From Gulosibacter molinativorax (GTDB lineage Bacteria; Actinomycetota; Actinomycetes; Actinomycetales; Microbacteriaceae): DNA of 64,000 bases. The DNA lies in the NCBI RefSeq assembly GCF_003010915.2, contig NZ_CP028426.1, forward strand, positions 1,984,001 to 2,048,000, given 5' to 3'. Below the pieces are notes generated by a model that was not told where the DNA came from, made no database searches, and worked only from the letters and a program-made list of their open reading frames with translations. Positions 12,025-20,570 of the stretch are shown piece by piece; within the stretch, counting starts at the first letter, position 1, and the number at the start of each line of letters is the position of its first letter. The position numbers and the translations under genes are program-made.

Positions 12025-13295
12025 GCGTCTGCCTCCACCGTCTTCATTGCGGCCTCTTGCGGACGTGAGACGCCCACGAGTGCCACCATTGCGATCGCCG
12101 CGCAAGCGGCAGAGATGCCGTACAGAACGAATACTCCGTTCGCCCCGAACGCTGAATCCAAGACAAGCCCACCCGCTGTCGGCCCAAGAATCGCCCCGAC
12201 ATACGAGCTACCGTTCGACCAACCAAGAGCAGTCGCTCGCAGTTCGGCCGGGAAGAGGTTCGAAGTCGCTGCATTAATCAGGTTCATGGTCGAGTGGCCG
12301 CCGGCACCCATCAGCGCGACGCAGACCAATGAGAAGAAGAGGTCCTTCGGCCCGGTTGCGATGCCGATCAGGCCGATCACCGTAAGCGTCGCCATGACTG
12401 CGCCAACCTTGGGGATTCCCCAGATGTCAGCCCAGCGCATCGTAAGGAAAGAGCCGAGTACTGCGCCGCCCGTCAGTGTGAAGGAGAAGAGCAGTGCATT
12501 CGTGAGCGAGTAGTTGAGCTCGCCCATCACGCTCACGAGCCACGTGTTGAGGCCATACCAGGTGAACATGTTGGGGATTGCCGCAAGCGCCACCACGAGC
12601 GCGATCACCCAACCGCGGCCACGGAACAGCTGCGCCAACCCGGGGCGACTGCCGCGGGATTCTGCGGACGCGATCGCGCTGCGGTCCTCCATCCGGAATG
12701 ACACAACGAACAGGAGAATCACCAAGGTGAGGGCCGCACCCAAGAAGAACATGGGTCGCCAGCCGAACGCCGGAATCATGGGGATACCCGCAAGTGCCGC
12801 AATGGTGCCCCCGATCGGGATTCCCGCCATCGTGATGGTGACGATTACCCCAGCGTTTCGCGCGGTGGCCTGCGAACGAGAAATTGCCAACGCCGTGGTG
12901 ACGGCACCACCGATTCCCAGTCCGGAGAACAGACGCGCTGCCCCGAGACTCCAGGCATCGAACGAGAGGCCCGTGCAAATGGCGCCGATCAGGAAGACAA
13001 TCATCACGACGATGAGCGTCCGCTGTCGGCCATATCGGTCGCCTAGGACGCCCGAGGTCGTTGCACCGATGAGCATGCCCACATAGACGGCACTGCCGGC
13101 AAGCCCAGCCGATTCGTTCGTTACGTTCATGCCTGGGTCCGCGATCAAGGCGGGAACGACGGAGCCGTACACGATGAGGTTGTATCCCTCGACTACCGTC
13201 ACAGCAATGCAAATCGCCACGATAATCCACTGCGGCGTTTTGCGAGGGGTGGTTCCTGGCGCAGGCGTCGACACCTGCGTAAATGTGGTGTTCAT
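12021..13295 (-). CDS. MFS transporter, AAHS family (second copy)
   Basis: This 424-residue membrane protein is related to the transporter at 5058-6323: same length, VYVGMLIGA and DRYGRQRTL motifs, and the same GLNTWLVSVM region. In the first helix the AAHS signature reads EGYN instead of EGYD, so the second acidic residue, important in PcaK, is replaced by Asn. The start at 13295 is preceded by GAAGGA; an upstream ATG at 13340 would add 15 basic residues and overlap a hairpin. It is the middle gene of the aldehyde dehydrogenase-transporter-alcohol dehydrogenase operon and overlaps the next gene by four bases. It probably imports the aromatic substrate of this branch. Confidence 0.87.
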   Translation of the reverse strand: MNTTFTQVSTPAPGTTPRKTPQWIIVAICIAVTVVEGYNLIVYGSVVPALIADPGMNVTNESAGLAGSAVYVGMLIGATTSGVLGDRYGRQRTLIVVMIVFLIGAICTGLSFDAWSLGAARLFSGLGIGGAVTTALAISRSQATARNAGVIVTITMAGIPIGGTIAALAGIPMIPAFGWRPMFFLGAALTLVILLFVVSFRMEDRSAIASAESRGSRPGLAQLFRGRGWVIALVVALAAIPNMFTWYGLNTWLVSVMGELNYSLTNALLFSFTLTGGAVLGSFLTMRWADIWGIPKVGAVMATLTVIGLIGIATGPKDLFFSLVCVALMGAGGHSTMNLINAATSNLFPAELRATALGWSNGSSYVGAILGPTAGGLVLDSAFGANGVFVLYGISAACAAIAMVALVGVSRPQEAAMKTVEADA

Positions 13296-13312
13296 AGGTT
13301 TCCTTCTTCTCT

Positions 13313-13334
13313 TTCGCAACAACGATGTTGCGAA
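13313..13334 (-). repeat. Short inverted repeat between aldehyde dehydrogenase and MFS genes
   Basis: TTCGCAAC (13313-13320), six bases, GTTGCGAA (13327-13334) form a perfect 8-bp stem in the 41-base gap. No T-tract follows, and the genes look cotranscribed, so it is more likely an mRNA processing or stability hairpin than a terminator. Confidence 0.5.
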
Positions 13335-13336
13335 TC

Positions 13337-14791
13337 TCACTTCGAGTTATGGATGTAGTAGGTGCGCTGGGTGGTGAAGAACCGGACCGATTCCTCGCCG
13401 CCGAGACGGCCTGCGCCCGACAGCCCGAGTCCGCCGAACGGCACGTGCGGTTCATCGCCCACGGACGGCCCGTTGACGTGGACTGCCCCCGCACGAATTT
13501 GTCGGGCAAGCGACACGGCCGCGGCTTCGTCCTTCGATACGACGCTTGCGATAAGCCCGAATTGACCTTCGTTCGCGAGCGCGATGGCTTCTGCGTCGGT
13601 TTCGAATTCGGTTACATGCACGAGTGGCAGGAAAGTCTCCTGGAAGCGTACTTTCGCCGCGGTCGGCACATCTGTCAGGACGGTGGGCCGCACGTATCGC
13701 CCGTCCCGCAAACCACCGGCGGTCACCTGCGCGCCGTGCTCAACCGCATCCACCATATATCCATCGAATCGCTCTGCAGCAGCGTCGTCGATGACGGGCC
13801 CGAGGTCGGTGTCGACCTTCGCGGGGTCCCCAACCGTCATCTCATTCGCGAAATCACTCAGTTTGCGCACAAGCTCGTCTCGAAGCGAATGGTGAACGAT
13901 GATGCGCTCGGTGCACATGCAGACCTGGCCACTATTCGCGAAGCAAGCCAGCGCAAGCTTCGGGATCCACTCATCGAGATCGGCGTCCTCACGAATCACC
14001 GTGGCATTCTTGCCACCCAGTTCGAACACGCCGGGGATCATGCGATTCGCCGCGCGCTCGGCGATCTTTTGACCAACAGGAGTTGAGCCAATGAATACGA
14101 CGCGATTTACTGCCGAGTTGTCAAGCAGCGCAGAAATCACCGATCGACCATCGCCCGGACGCGTAGAGATGCACGACACGACGTCCGCAGGAACACCGGC
14201 TCGGTGAAGCGCATCGACGATGACGGCACCAGCCGTTTGCGGCGCGAGCTCGCTCGGCCGAAGCAGCACGGCATTGCCCAGCGCGAGTGCGATTGCGATG
14301 CTCCGGGCCGCGAGGACGAGCGGAGCGTTCCACGGCACGATGGCCAGGACAACGCCAGCCGGTTCACGTTCCGAGAGGATGTTCGTCGAGCCATCCTGCC
14401 CGGGGAGACGCTGGCCGGTGGGAGTGCTCGTGAGTCCGGCGGCTTCGCGCAGCGTCTCGGCGGCTTCGTGCACGTTCATCGCTGCCCAGTCACTGGTTGC
14501 ACCGGTCTCGCGAGCGAAGGCACGCGCCACGTCTTCATGTTCCCGCTCGAGAATGTCGGCGGCATTGAGCAGCATGCGTCGACGTTCTGGAAAGGGCAGG
14601 TTCGCCCAATCTGTCTGCGCTTTCGCCGCACGCGCAGCGGTTGCGAGGGCGTCGTCAACAGAGAACGCGAGAAAACTCGCGGCTGGTAAACCGTCGACCG
14701 GCGAAAGAACCGTAAACGTTGACTCGCTTGATTCGGATTGCGAACGACCAGCCGCAAGAGCCGACGACGTTGAGTTATTTCTTTGGGACAT
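13337..14791 (-). CDS. NAD(P)+-dependent aldehyde dehydrogenase, benzaldehyde/vanillin dehydrogenase-like
   Basis: The 484-residue enzyme oxidises an aldehyde to the acid. The key residues of the superfamily are N155 (IVPWNAP), general base E257 (FELGGKN) and nucleophile C291 (NSGQVCMC). The motif GSTPVG at 235-240 is the coenzyme-binding turn. It is the first gene of the operon; its product would convert the aldehyde made by the alcohol dehydrogenase into an aromatic acid. The start at 14791 (MSQRNN) is preferred; an ATG at 14830 would add 13 residues. The ribosome site is weak in either case. The substrate assignment rests on context only. Confidence 0.87.
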   Translation of the reverse strand: MSQRNNSTSSALAAGRSQSESSESTFTVLSPVDGLPAASFLAFSVDDALATAARAAKAQTDWANLPFPERRRMLLNAADILEREHEDVARAFARETGATSDWAAMNVHEAAETLREAAGLTSTPTGQRLPGQDGSTNILSEREPAGVVLAIVPWNAPLVLAARSIAIALALGNAVLLRPSELAPQTAGAVIVDALHRAGVPADVVSCISTRPGDGRSVISALLDNSAVNRVVFIGSTPVGQKIAERAANRMIPGVFELGGKNATVIREDADLDEWIPKLALACFANSGQVCMCTERIIVHHSLRDELVRKLSDFANEMTVGDPAKVDTDLGPVIDDAAAERFDGYMVDAVEHGAQVTAGGLRDGRYVRPTVLTDVPTAAKVRFQETFLPLVHVTEFETDAEAIALANEGQFGLIASVVSKDEAAAVSLARQIRAGAVHVNGPSVGDEPHVPFGGLGLSGAGRLGGEESVRFFTTQRTYYIHNSK

Positions 14792-14925
14792 TACACACAC
14801 TTTCAGCCTCGCCAACCAACGGAGGATCACCGCGAATCGCTAGTGACTTCGAGGCACAAATCGCTGGAATGGTTTGCGGTCTCCGTTGACGCATCTGAGC
14901 GACGGCCCTAGCGTATCCAGCGCGA

Positions 14926-14963
14926 GTCTCAATATGGAGACCTTATGTCCCGCATATTGAGAC
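14926..14963. promoter_or_regulatory. Candidate IclR operator upstream of aldehyde dehydrogenase operon
   Basis: An 11-bp perfect inverted repeat (GTCTCAATATG at 14926-14936 and its complement at 14953-14963) lies about 135-170 bases upstream of the aldehyde dehydrogenase start. Inside it, GTCTC-N6-GAGAC (14926-14941) forms a second, overlapping palindrome similar to the one at 9991-10007. The recurrence suggests that one regulator acts on both operons. Confidence 0.45.
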
Positions 14964-15037
14964 TAATTTTCGGCACGAAATTGGGCCCACGACATGACTA
15001 ATCGTCACGGCATGGGCCCCTCGAGTGTGGCGTCGAC

Positions 15038-17314
15038 CTAAACCACCACCACCGCCCGGCGCCTGCGCACAATCGCAACGAGCGCCAACGCAAGCGCAAA
15101 CAACCCGATCAGCGCGAGTCCCGCTGCGGCCCCGAACACTGTGCCGGCGGAGCCACCCGCGTAGATCGCTTGCAGGCCCATTACTACCTGACTGATCGGC
15201 ATGAAGCCGCTCAGCGGCTGAACCCACGGCGCTGCGAACTCGAGCGGGAAGAATCCACGCACAAACATCAGCTGCAGCAGCAACAGCGCGACCGACCACA
15301 CGGCTGCGGAACGACGCGAGGACACGGTCGCCAGCAACAGGTGCACCGCGCTGAAGCTCAGGGTCGCGAGCAGCGCGAACCCGAGCGTCCCCAAGAAGCC
15401 AGACCACGGCGCGCCGAGGAAGAGGTGCGGCACGAGGGAAAGCACAGCGGCGACGATGCCGACGGGCACTACGAGCCGACGCGAGGCCGACAGAAAAATC
15501 GTGGCGTTCGACGCGCTCGATGTCAGTGCATCCTCAGACACGATGCGTCGGCGCAGCGCCGTGATCAGCGCCGCGAGCCAGATGCCAACCGCAAGGCCGA
15601 TCGCACCGAGGACTCCCCCGTACGTGGGGTCGTGCTGGTTCACCGTTTCAGAAACCACGGGCTCCGATACCACTTGAGCGAACGCCTCGGGGTCGCCGAT
15701 CGCGCTCTTCGCCTGGTCGGCGCCGTCCTGCAGCGCCTTCGCCATCGTCCGCGCGCCATCCTCAAGCTCACCAATGCCGTCGCCGAGCGTTGCGCCACCT
15801 TCGTTGAGCTGTGTCTGGCCATCGACGATCTCGGCGAGCCCGTCCGCGAGCGCGCTCGCACCATCGCCGAGTTGGGACGCGCCATCGTCGAGCGACGAAC
15901 CGCCCGTAACAAGGTCTTCGCCGCCGGAAACGAGCTGCTCGCCGCCGGTCGACAGGTCGTCGCTGGCCCCGGTGAGTTGCTCGCCACCCGAAATAATGTC
16001 GTCGGCCGCATCCGAGAGCTGGGATGCGCCGTCGTTCAGCTGAGAGACGCCATCGGTGTACTGGGTGATGCCGTCGGCAAGCTGGCCCAGGCCATCGCCA
16101 GCGGAGGAGATGCCGCCGAGCTGGTCGATCGCATCCGAGAGATCGCCTTCGACCGAACCTAGGTCGATACCCGAGGTGTCGATCGCGTCGACGACCTGAT
16201 CTACCGCATCGCGGCAGGCCTGGGCGGATGCGGGGTCGACCGCCTCGAGGTCATCGCAGTACGTCGTGAGCTCGCTCGGGTCGACGCTCGAGATGCCGCC
16301 GAGGAGCGGGGCGAGCTGCTCGAGCTGGCTCACCGCATCCTCGATCTGGGGCGCGTATTCGTCGAACTGATCGGCGACGCCGCGGAGTTCATCCGCGGCA
16401 TCCTGCAGCCCTTCCGTGCCGTCGCTCAGCTGCGAGACTCCGGATGCCAAGTCTTGCACTCCCCCGGCGAACTGGTCGACGCCGCCGACATACTCGCCAA
16501 CGCCATCGGTGTACTGCGAGACTCCGTCAACGTAGCTGCCAACGCCATCCACGTAGGTCCCCACGCCGTCGGTGTAAGTGCCTAGACCGTCACGGAAGGT
16601 CCCAACGCCGTCCGAGAACTCAATCGCACCGTCGTGCGCCTGCCCGGTTCCGTCAGCGAGCTGTTCGCTGCCGTCGAGGAAGGTCGCGAAACCATCGTCA
16701 ACCTGGCCGATGCCGTCCGCAAGTTCGGTCGCGCCATCGGCAGCCTGCTGCAGCCCATCCGCCGACTCATTGAGCCCATCCGCGAGCCCCACCGCAACCA
16801 TGTTCGTCACCGTCTGGCCGAACTGCGCCGTCAACCCGTCGAAGACGTCCTGCGCGACCGCGCCGGTGACCCAATCCTTCGACTGACTCGTCGCGATCTC
16901 GACTCGCGCACTGCGCGGGTCACCACCCGAAAGCGACACGATGGATGCAGAAAAGTCACTTGGGAGCGTGAGGACGACATACGCGTCGCCCGACTTGAGC
17001 GCCGCATCCGCAGTCTCCTGGCTCGCGAGCTGCCAATCGAACTGGTCGACGTTCTCGGGATTGGTGAACCAGCTCACGAGCAGCCGCCCGGCCACCACCT
17101 GCGTCTCGGTGCCGTCATTATTCGCCTGCGTCGCCATCTCGTCGTTATTCACGATGAGCGCTGGGATCGCACCGGCGCGGTCATTTGCGCCGCCCAGCGC
17201 GGCGAAGTACACCGCAACGAGCACGAGCGGAACCGCGATGGCAACGAGAAGGTTTCGGATCCGGGAGCCCTTGAAGCTTGCGGCGTGTTGTCCGGGTCGA
17301 GTGCTGGCGCTCAT
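15038..17314 (-). CDS. YhgE/Pip-family membrane protein with xxxLxxG heptad repeats
   Basis: This 758-residue protein has one N-terminal membrane helix (about 21-41), a large extracellular part and a C-terminal ABC-2-like permease block of about six helices (about 575-755). The middle is dominated by short repeats: DGV-G-x-Y units around 235-285 and Leu/Gly heptads such as QLxDGAxxL, matching the YhgE/Pip layout (phage infection protein, related to the type VII factor EsaA). The start overlaps the stop of the MMPL gene by ATGA, so the two products are translationally coupled and probably act together in export or cell-envelope transport. The transported substrate is unknown. The repeats also show as imperfect 21-base DNA repeats around 16470-16640. 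Confidence 0.85.
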   Translation of the reverse strand: MSASTRPGQHAASFKGSRIRNLLVAIAVPLVLVAVYFAALGGANDRAGAIPALIVNNDEMATQANNDGTETQVVAGRLLVSWFTNPENVDQFDWQLASQETADAALKSGDAYVVLTLPSDFSASIVSLSGGDPRSARVEIATSQSKDWVTGAVAQDVFDGLTAQFGQTVTNMVAVGLADGLNESADGLQQAADGATELADGIGQVDDGFATFLDGSEQLADGTGQAHDGAIEFSDGVGTFRDGLGTYTDGVGTYVDGVGSYVDGVSQYTDGVGEYVGGVDQFAGGVQDLASGVSQLSDGTEGLQDAADELRGVADQFDEYAPQIEDAVSQLEQLAPLLGGISSVDPSELTTYCDDLEAVDPASAQACRDAVDQVVDAIDTSGIDLGSVEGDLSDAIDQLGGISSAGDGLGQLADGITQYTDGVSQLNDGASQLSDAADDIISGGEQLTGASDDLSTGGEQLVSGGEDLVTGGSSLDDGASQLGDGASALADGLAEIVDGQTQLNEGGATLGDGIGELEDGARTMAKALQDGADQAKSAIGDPEAFAQVVSEPVVSETVNQHDPTYGGVLGAIGLAVGIWLAALITALRRRIVSEDALTSSASNATIFLSASRRLVVPVGIVAAVLSLVPHLFLGAPWSGFLGTLGFALLATLSFSAVHLLLATVSSRRSAAVWSVALLLLQLMFVRGFFPLEFAAPWVQPLSGFMPISQVVMGLQAIYAGGSAGTVFGAAAGLALIGLFALALALVAIVRRRRAVVVV

Positions 17315-20274
17315 GCGCGCTGGTCCTTTCCGAGCACGGGGTGTTCTGCTGCGCTTTCGAGCGCGGGATCCTCGACCGCGCCTACCAGCGCGGGTTCGCG
17401 GTGGATGCTGATGGTCACGATCGGGCGATGGAGGTCGGCGAGCCCAGATTCTTGCGGCTCGAGGTCGACCGAGTCATCCACGCCGACGGCGAGTGTGACG
17501 TCACGATTAACCAGGCGTGAAACGGCGCGCACGACCGTGGTCACGAGCCGCGCGCCGGGCTCGCCAACGGCAACCGAACCGAAGTCGAGCACGAGCAGCT
17601 TCGGAATCTCCACCACGGCGATTCCGGCCAGCGCGACGGACCTCGCGAGCGGGTCAAGCGCATCCAACCGTGTGGTGGCGCGCAGCCCGCCCTCGTGACC
17701 CGCTGCGCGAAGCGCCGCGTTGAGCTCGTCGAGAACGACGCGCACCTCGGCGTCGGAGATCTCGGCCCGCGCGGTCACTCGCCCATACGCGCCGTGCCGG
17801 CCAATCAACTGCCCGAGCGTGAGTGCCCGGGCGCGGTCGGTCATCCCGTCGAGATTGCACAGCGAGACCTGCGACACGAGCCCACCGCCATCGCCCGGCA
17901 CCGTGTGCCCGAGGATCTGCGCGCGGCCGTCGAACGGATCGATGCGGCCCGCGAGCGTCGCCTCGAGCAATCGTCGGCCGGTCATCCCGCCCCGAATCGC
18001 CAGGATGCCGCCTTCGGGAACGTCGCAGGTCACCGACGTGTACTTGCCGTCGCCGACGCGGAGGTCTTCGAGCGCGATCGCCGCGTGGTGCTCCCGCGCC
18101 CACGCCGCCCGCTCGCGGTACTCCCGCAGCGCCTCGCCTTCGATATCGAGGTCGGGCAGGATGCGGTCAAGCCACTTTGGCAGCGTCCACGCCCGTTCCC
18201 CGAAGAGTGCCATGAGCGCGGGAACGAGCGTCATGCGCACGAGGAAGGCGTCGAACGCGATACCGGCAGCGAGGCCGAGGGCGATGACCTTAATGACCCC
18301 CGCACCCTCGGGCACGAACGCGATGAAGACGAAGAACATGATGAGCGCGGCGGCCGTCACGACGCGCGCCGCGTTCGCGAATCCCTCCTCGATCGCATCC
18401 CGCGCGCCTGCCCCGCGAACGTGCGCCTCGCGCATCCCCGAGACGAGAAATACCTCGTAATCCATCGCGAGCCCGAAGACGATCGCGAGCAGGATGATCG
18501 GCAGGAACGCGATGATCGGGCCGGGGACGATGCCCATCACCTCGCCGAGGATGCCGTCCTGGAAGATGAGGACGACGACGCCAAAGGCGGCAAACGCCGA
18601 GAGTAGGAAGCTCAGCGCCGCTTTGAGCGGCACGAGCACCGAGCGGAACACCATCATGAGCAGCACGAAGCTCAGCCCAACGACGACGCCCGCGAACGGG
18701 AGCAACGCGTTATTCAGCCGGTTCGTGATGTCGATCTGTACCGCGGTTGCGCCAGTGACCGAACTCACCGCGCCGTAGTCCGTCTCGATCTGCGGCCCGA
18801 GATCGCGCAGCGCATTCACGGTGTCGAGCGTCGCGGGGTCGTCGGGGCCGGTTGTCGGGATCACCTGGATGATCGCGGAGTCGACCGTCCGGTTCGGAAT
18901 GGCCGAGCCCGCCGATTCAACACCCGGGGTGGATGCGACGAGATCGCTAATCGCTTCGAGGTCGCTCATGAGCGACTCATTATTGACTTGCGTGATGTCG
19001 AGCATCACGAGCATCGGACCGTTGGCGCCCTCGCCGAAATGTTCGGCGACGATGTCGTATGCGTCGCGTGCGGTCGAGCCGACCGCCTCGCCCTTCCCCG
19101 AGGGCAGTGAGGTCTGCATGTGGAGCGCGGGGATCGCGAGCGCTCCGAGCACGCCGATCACGAGGACCACGAAGACCCACGGCGCCTTCAATACGATGCG
19201 CACCCAACGCCGGCCCATCGTCGGCTTTTCGTTCTGTCCCGTCTCGCGCAGCCACGCGCGCGAGCCCTGTTTCGGACGCAGCCGCTCGCCCGCGAATCCG
19301 AAGAGGGCTGGCAGCAGCGTCAGCGAGGTACACAGGGCCATGAACACCCCGCCCGCGGCCGCGACGCCCATGACCGAAAGGAAGGGGATCCCGACGATGA
19401 GGAGGCCAAGGAGCGCCACCATCACCGTGGCCGCGGCGAACGTTACCGCGGACCCGGAGGTACCGACCGCGGTTGCCGCCGATTCCTCGACGTCCTCGCC
19501 CTTGGCTAGCTGGTTGCGGTGCCGCGACAGGATAAAGAGCGCATAGTCGATCCCGACCGCGATGCCGATCATGACCGCGAGCAGGGGGCTCGCGCTCGAG
19601 ACCGTGATGAATCGCGTCACGAAGAGCAGGACGCCCATGGTCACACCCACGGCGATCAGCGCGGATGCGAGCGGCAGCCCGGCCGCAACGACCGAGCCGA
19701 ACGTCACGATGAGCACGACCGCGGCGAAGACGACACCGAGGGCCTCGCTCGCGGTGAGGCCGTACTCGAGATCCTGATAGAGCTGGCCGCCATACTCGAC
19801 GGTGAGCCCCTCGGCCTCGAGCCCGCTCGCGATGTCGACCACCGCCTCCTTGTCGTGGACGAGGTCGCTCATGGAGTTGGTGTCGAACTGCACGCGAATG
19901 ACTGCGGCCTTGCCGTCATCGCTCAGCGCGCCGGTCGCGTACTGCGAGAACGGGTCGAGTGCCTCGACGACGTGACCGACGTCGCCGAGTTCCTTCGACA
20001 CATCCGCGATGGCGTCACGACGATCCGCGATCGTGCCATCCTCGGCGAGGATGACCACCTCCGCGCTCGCGCCGGAGACCTCCGGGAACACCTCGCCGAG
20101 GCGATCCAGCGCATCCTGCGACTGCGTCCCGGGGATCTCGAAGTCCTCCTTCATCTCCCCGCCGAGCCCGAGCCCCAGCCCCAGTGCCGCGGCAAAGAGC
20201 GCGAGCCACGCGATGAGCACCGGCCAGCGATTTCGGAACGAAAACTTGCCAATGCGGTACAGCAAAAGCGCCAA
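17311..20274 (-). CDS. MMPL-family RND transporter fused to a degenerate ABC ATPase-like domain
   Basis: The 987-residue protein has two RND halves of the MMPL type: after LLYRIGKFSFRNRWPVLIAW come an extracellular loop with IPGTQSQDALDRLGEVFPE and about six helices, and then the pattern repeats, ending near residue 710. MMPL proteins use the proton gradient to export lipids or hydrophobic compounds. From about 733 to 900 the sequence resembles an ABC nucleotide-binding domain, but the Walker A region reads RGGMTGRRLL (no K-[ST]) and the Walker B-like KLLVLDF lacks the catalytic Glu. A TTG at 20274 is taken as start because family members begin at LLYRxG and G-rich SD-like bases precede it; an ATG at 20445 would add 57 unlikely residues. 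It is followed by the YhgE gene (ATGA overlap). Confidence 0.8.
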   Translation of the reverse strand: MALLLYRIGKFSFRNRWPVLIAWLALFAAALGLGLGLGGEMKEDFEIPGTQSQDALDRLGEVFPEVSGASAEVVILAEDGTIADRRDAIADVSKELGDVGHVVEALDPFSQYATGALSDDGKAAVIRVQFDTNSMSDLVHDKEAVVDIASGLEAEGLTVEYGGQLYQDLEYGLTASEALGVVFAAVVLIVTFGSVVAAGLPLASALIAVGVTMGVLLFVTRFITVSSASPLLAVMIGIAVGIDYALFILSRHRNQLAKGEDVEESAATAVGTSGSAVTFAAATVMVALLGLLIVGIPFLSVMGVAAAGGVFMALCTSLTLLPALFGFAGERLRPKQGSRAWLRETGQNEKPTMGRRWVRIVLKAPWVFVVLVIGVLGALAIPALHMQTSLPSGKGEAVGSTARDAYDIVAEHFGEGANGPMLVMLDITQVNNESLMSDLEAISDLVASTPGVESAGSAIPNRTVDSAIIQVIPTTGPDDPATLDTVNALRDLGPQIETDYGAVSSVTGATAVQIDITNRLNNALLPFAGVVVGLSFVLLMMVFRSVLVPLKAALSFLLSAFAAFGVVVLIFQDGILGEVMGIVPGPIIAFLPIILLAIVFGLAMDYEVFLVSGMREAHVRGAGARDAIEEGFANAARVVTAAALIMFFVFIAFVPEGAGVIKVIALGLAAGIAFDAFLVRMTLVPALMALFGERAWTLPKWLDRILPDLDIEGEALREYRERAAWAREHHAAIALEDLRVGDGKYTSVTCDVPEGGILAIRGGMTGRRLLEATLAGRIDPFDGRAQILGHTVPGDGGGLVSQVSLCNLDGMTDRARALTLGQLIGRHGAYGRVTARAEISDAEVRVVLDELNAALRAAGHEGGLRATTRLDALDPLARSVALAGIAVVEIPKLLVLDFGSVAVGEPGARLVTTVVRAVSRLVNRDVTLAVGVDDSVDLEPQESGLADLHRPIVTISIHREPALVGAVEDPALESAAEHPVLGKDQRA

Positions 20275-20347
20275 AACTTGCCCCCACCTCAAACCCAGGA
20301 TGCGCGTGCTGCGGGCCTCGGAACTTCGACTCACGGGCCGCGCTGCA

Positions 20348-20363
20348 ATACGTACAAACGTAT
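20348..20363. promoter_or_regulatory. Candidate TetR-type operator upstream of MMPL-YhgE operon
   Basis: ATACGTACAAACGTAT is a perfect palindrome of two 6-bp arms with a 4-base centre, about 75 bases upstream of the chosen MMPL start. This form resembles AcrR/TetR-family operators, which commonly control drug or lipid exporters. No TetR gene adjoins the operon, so the regulator would be encoded elsewhere. Confidence 0.4.
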
Positions 20364-20570
20364 CCTGTCCGGCCCGGTTCCCGGGAACTTGGCACCAGAA
20401 TTGTCTGGTGAGCGTGCAACTCGATTCCGAGCTGACGTGGCCCACGAATTCCGCTCATCCGAAGCGTGCTCGCGCCAGCAAATGCGGAAATCTCGGCGCG
20501 CTCAGGCCCACAGAAAATCGGAGCGGGTACGCTGTTGGCGTTGACAACGGCGAATAACAAAGGAGCCCCA

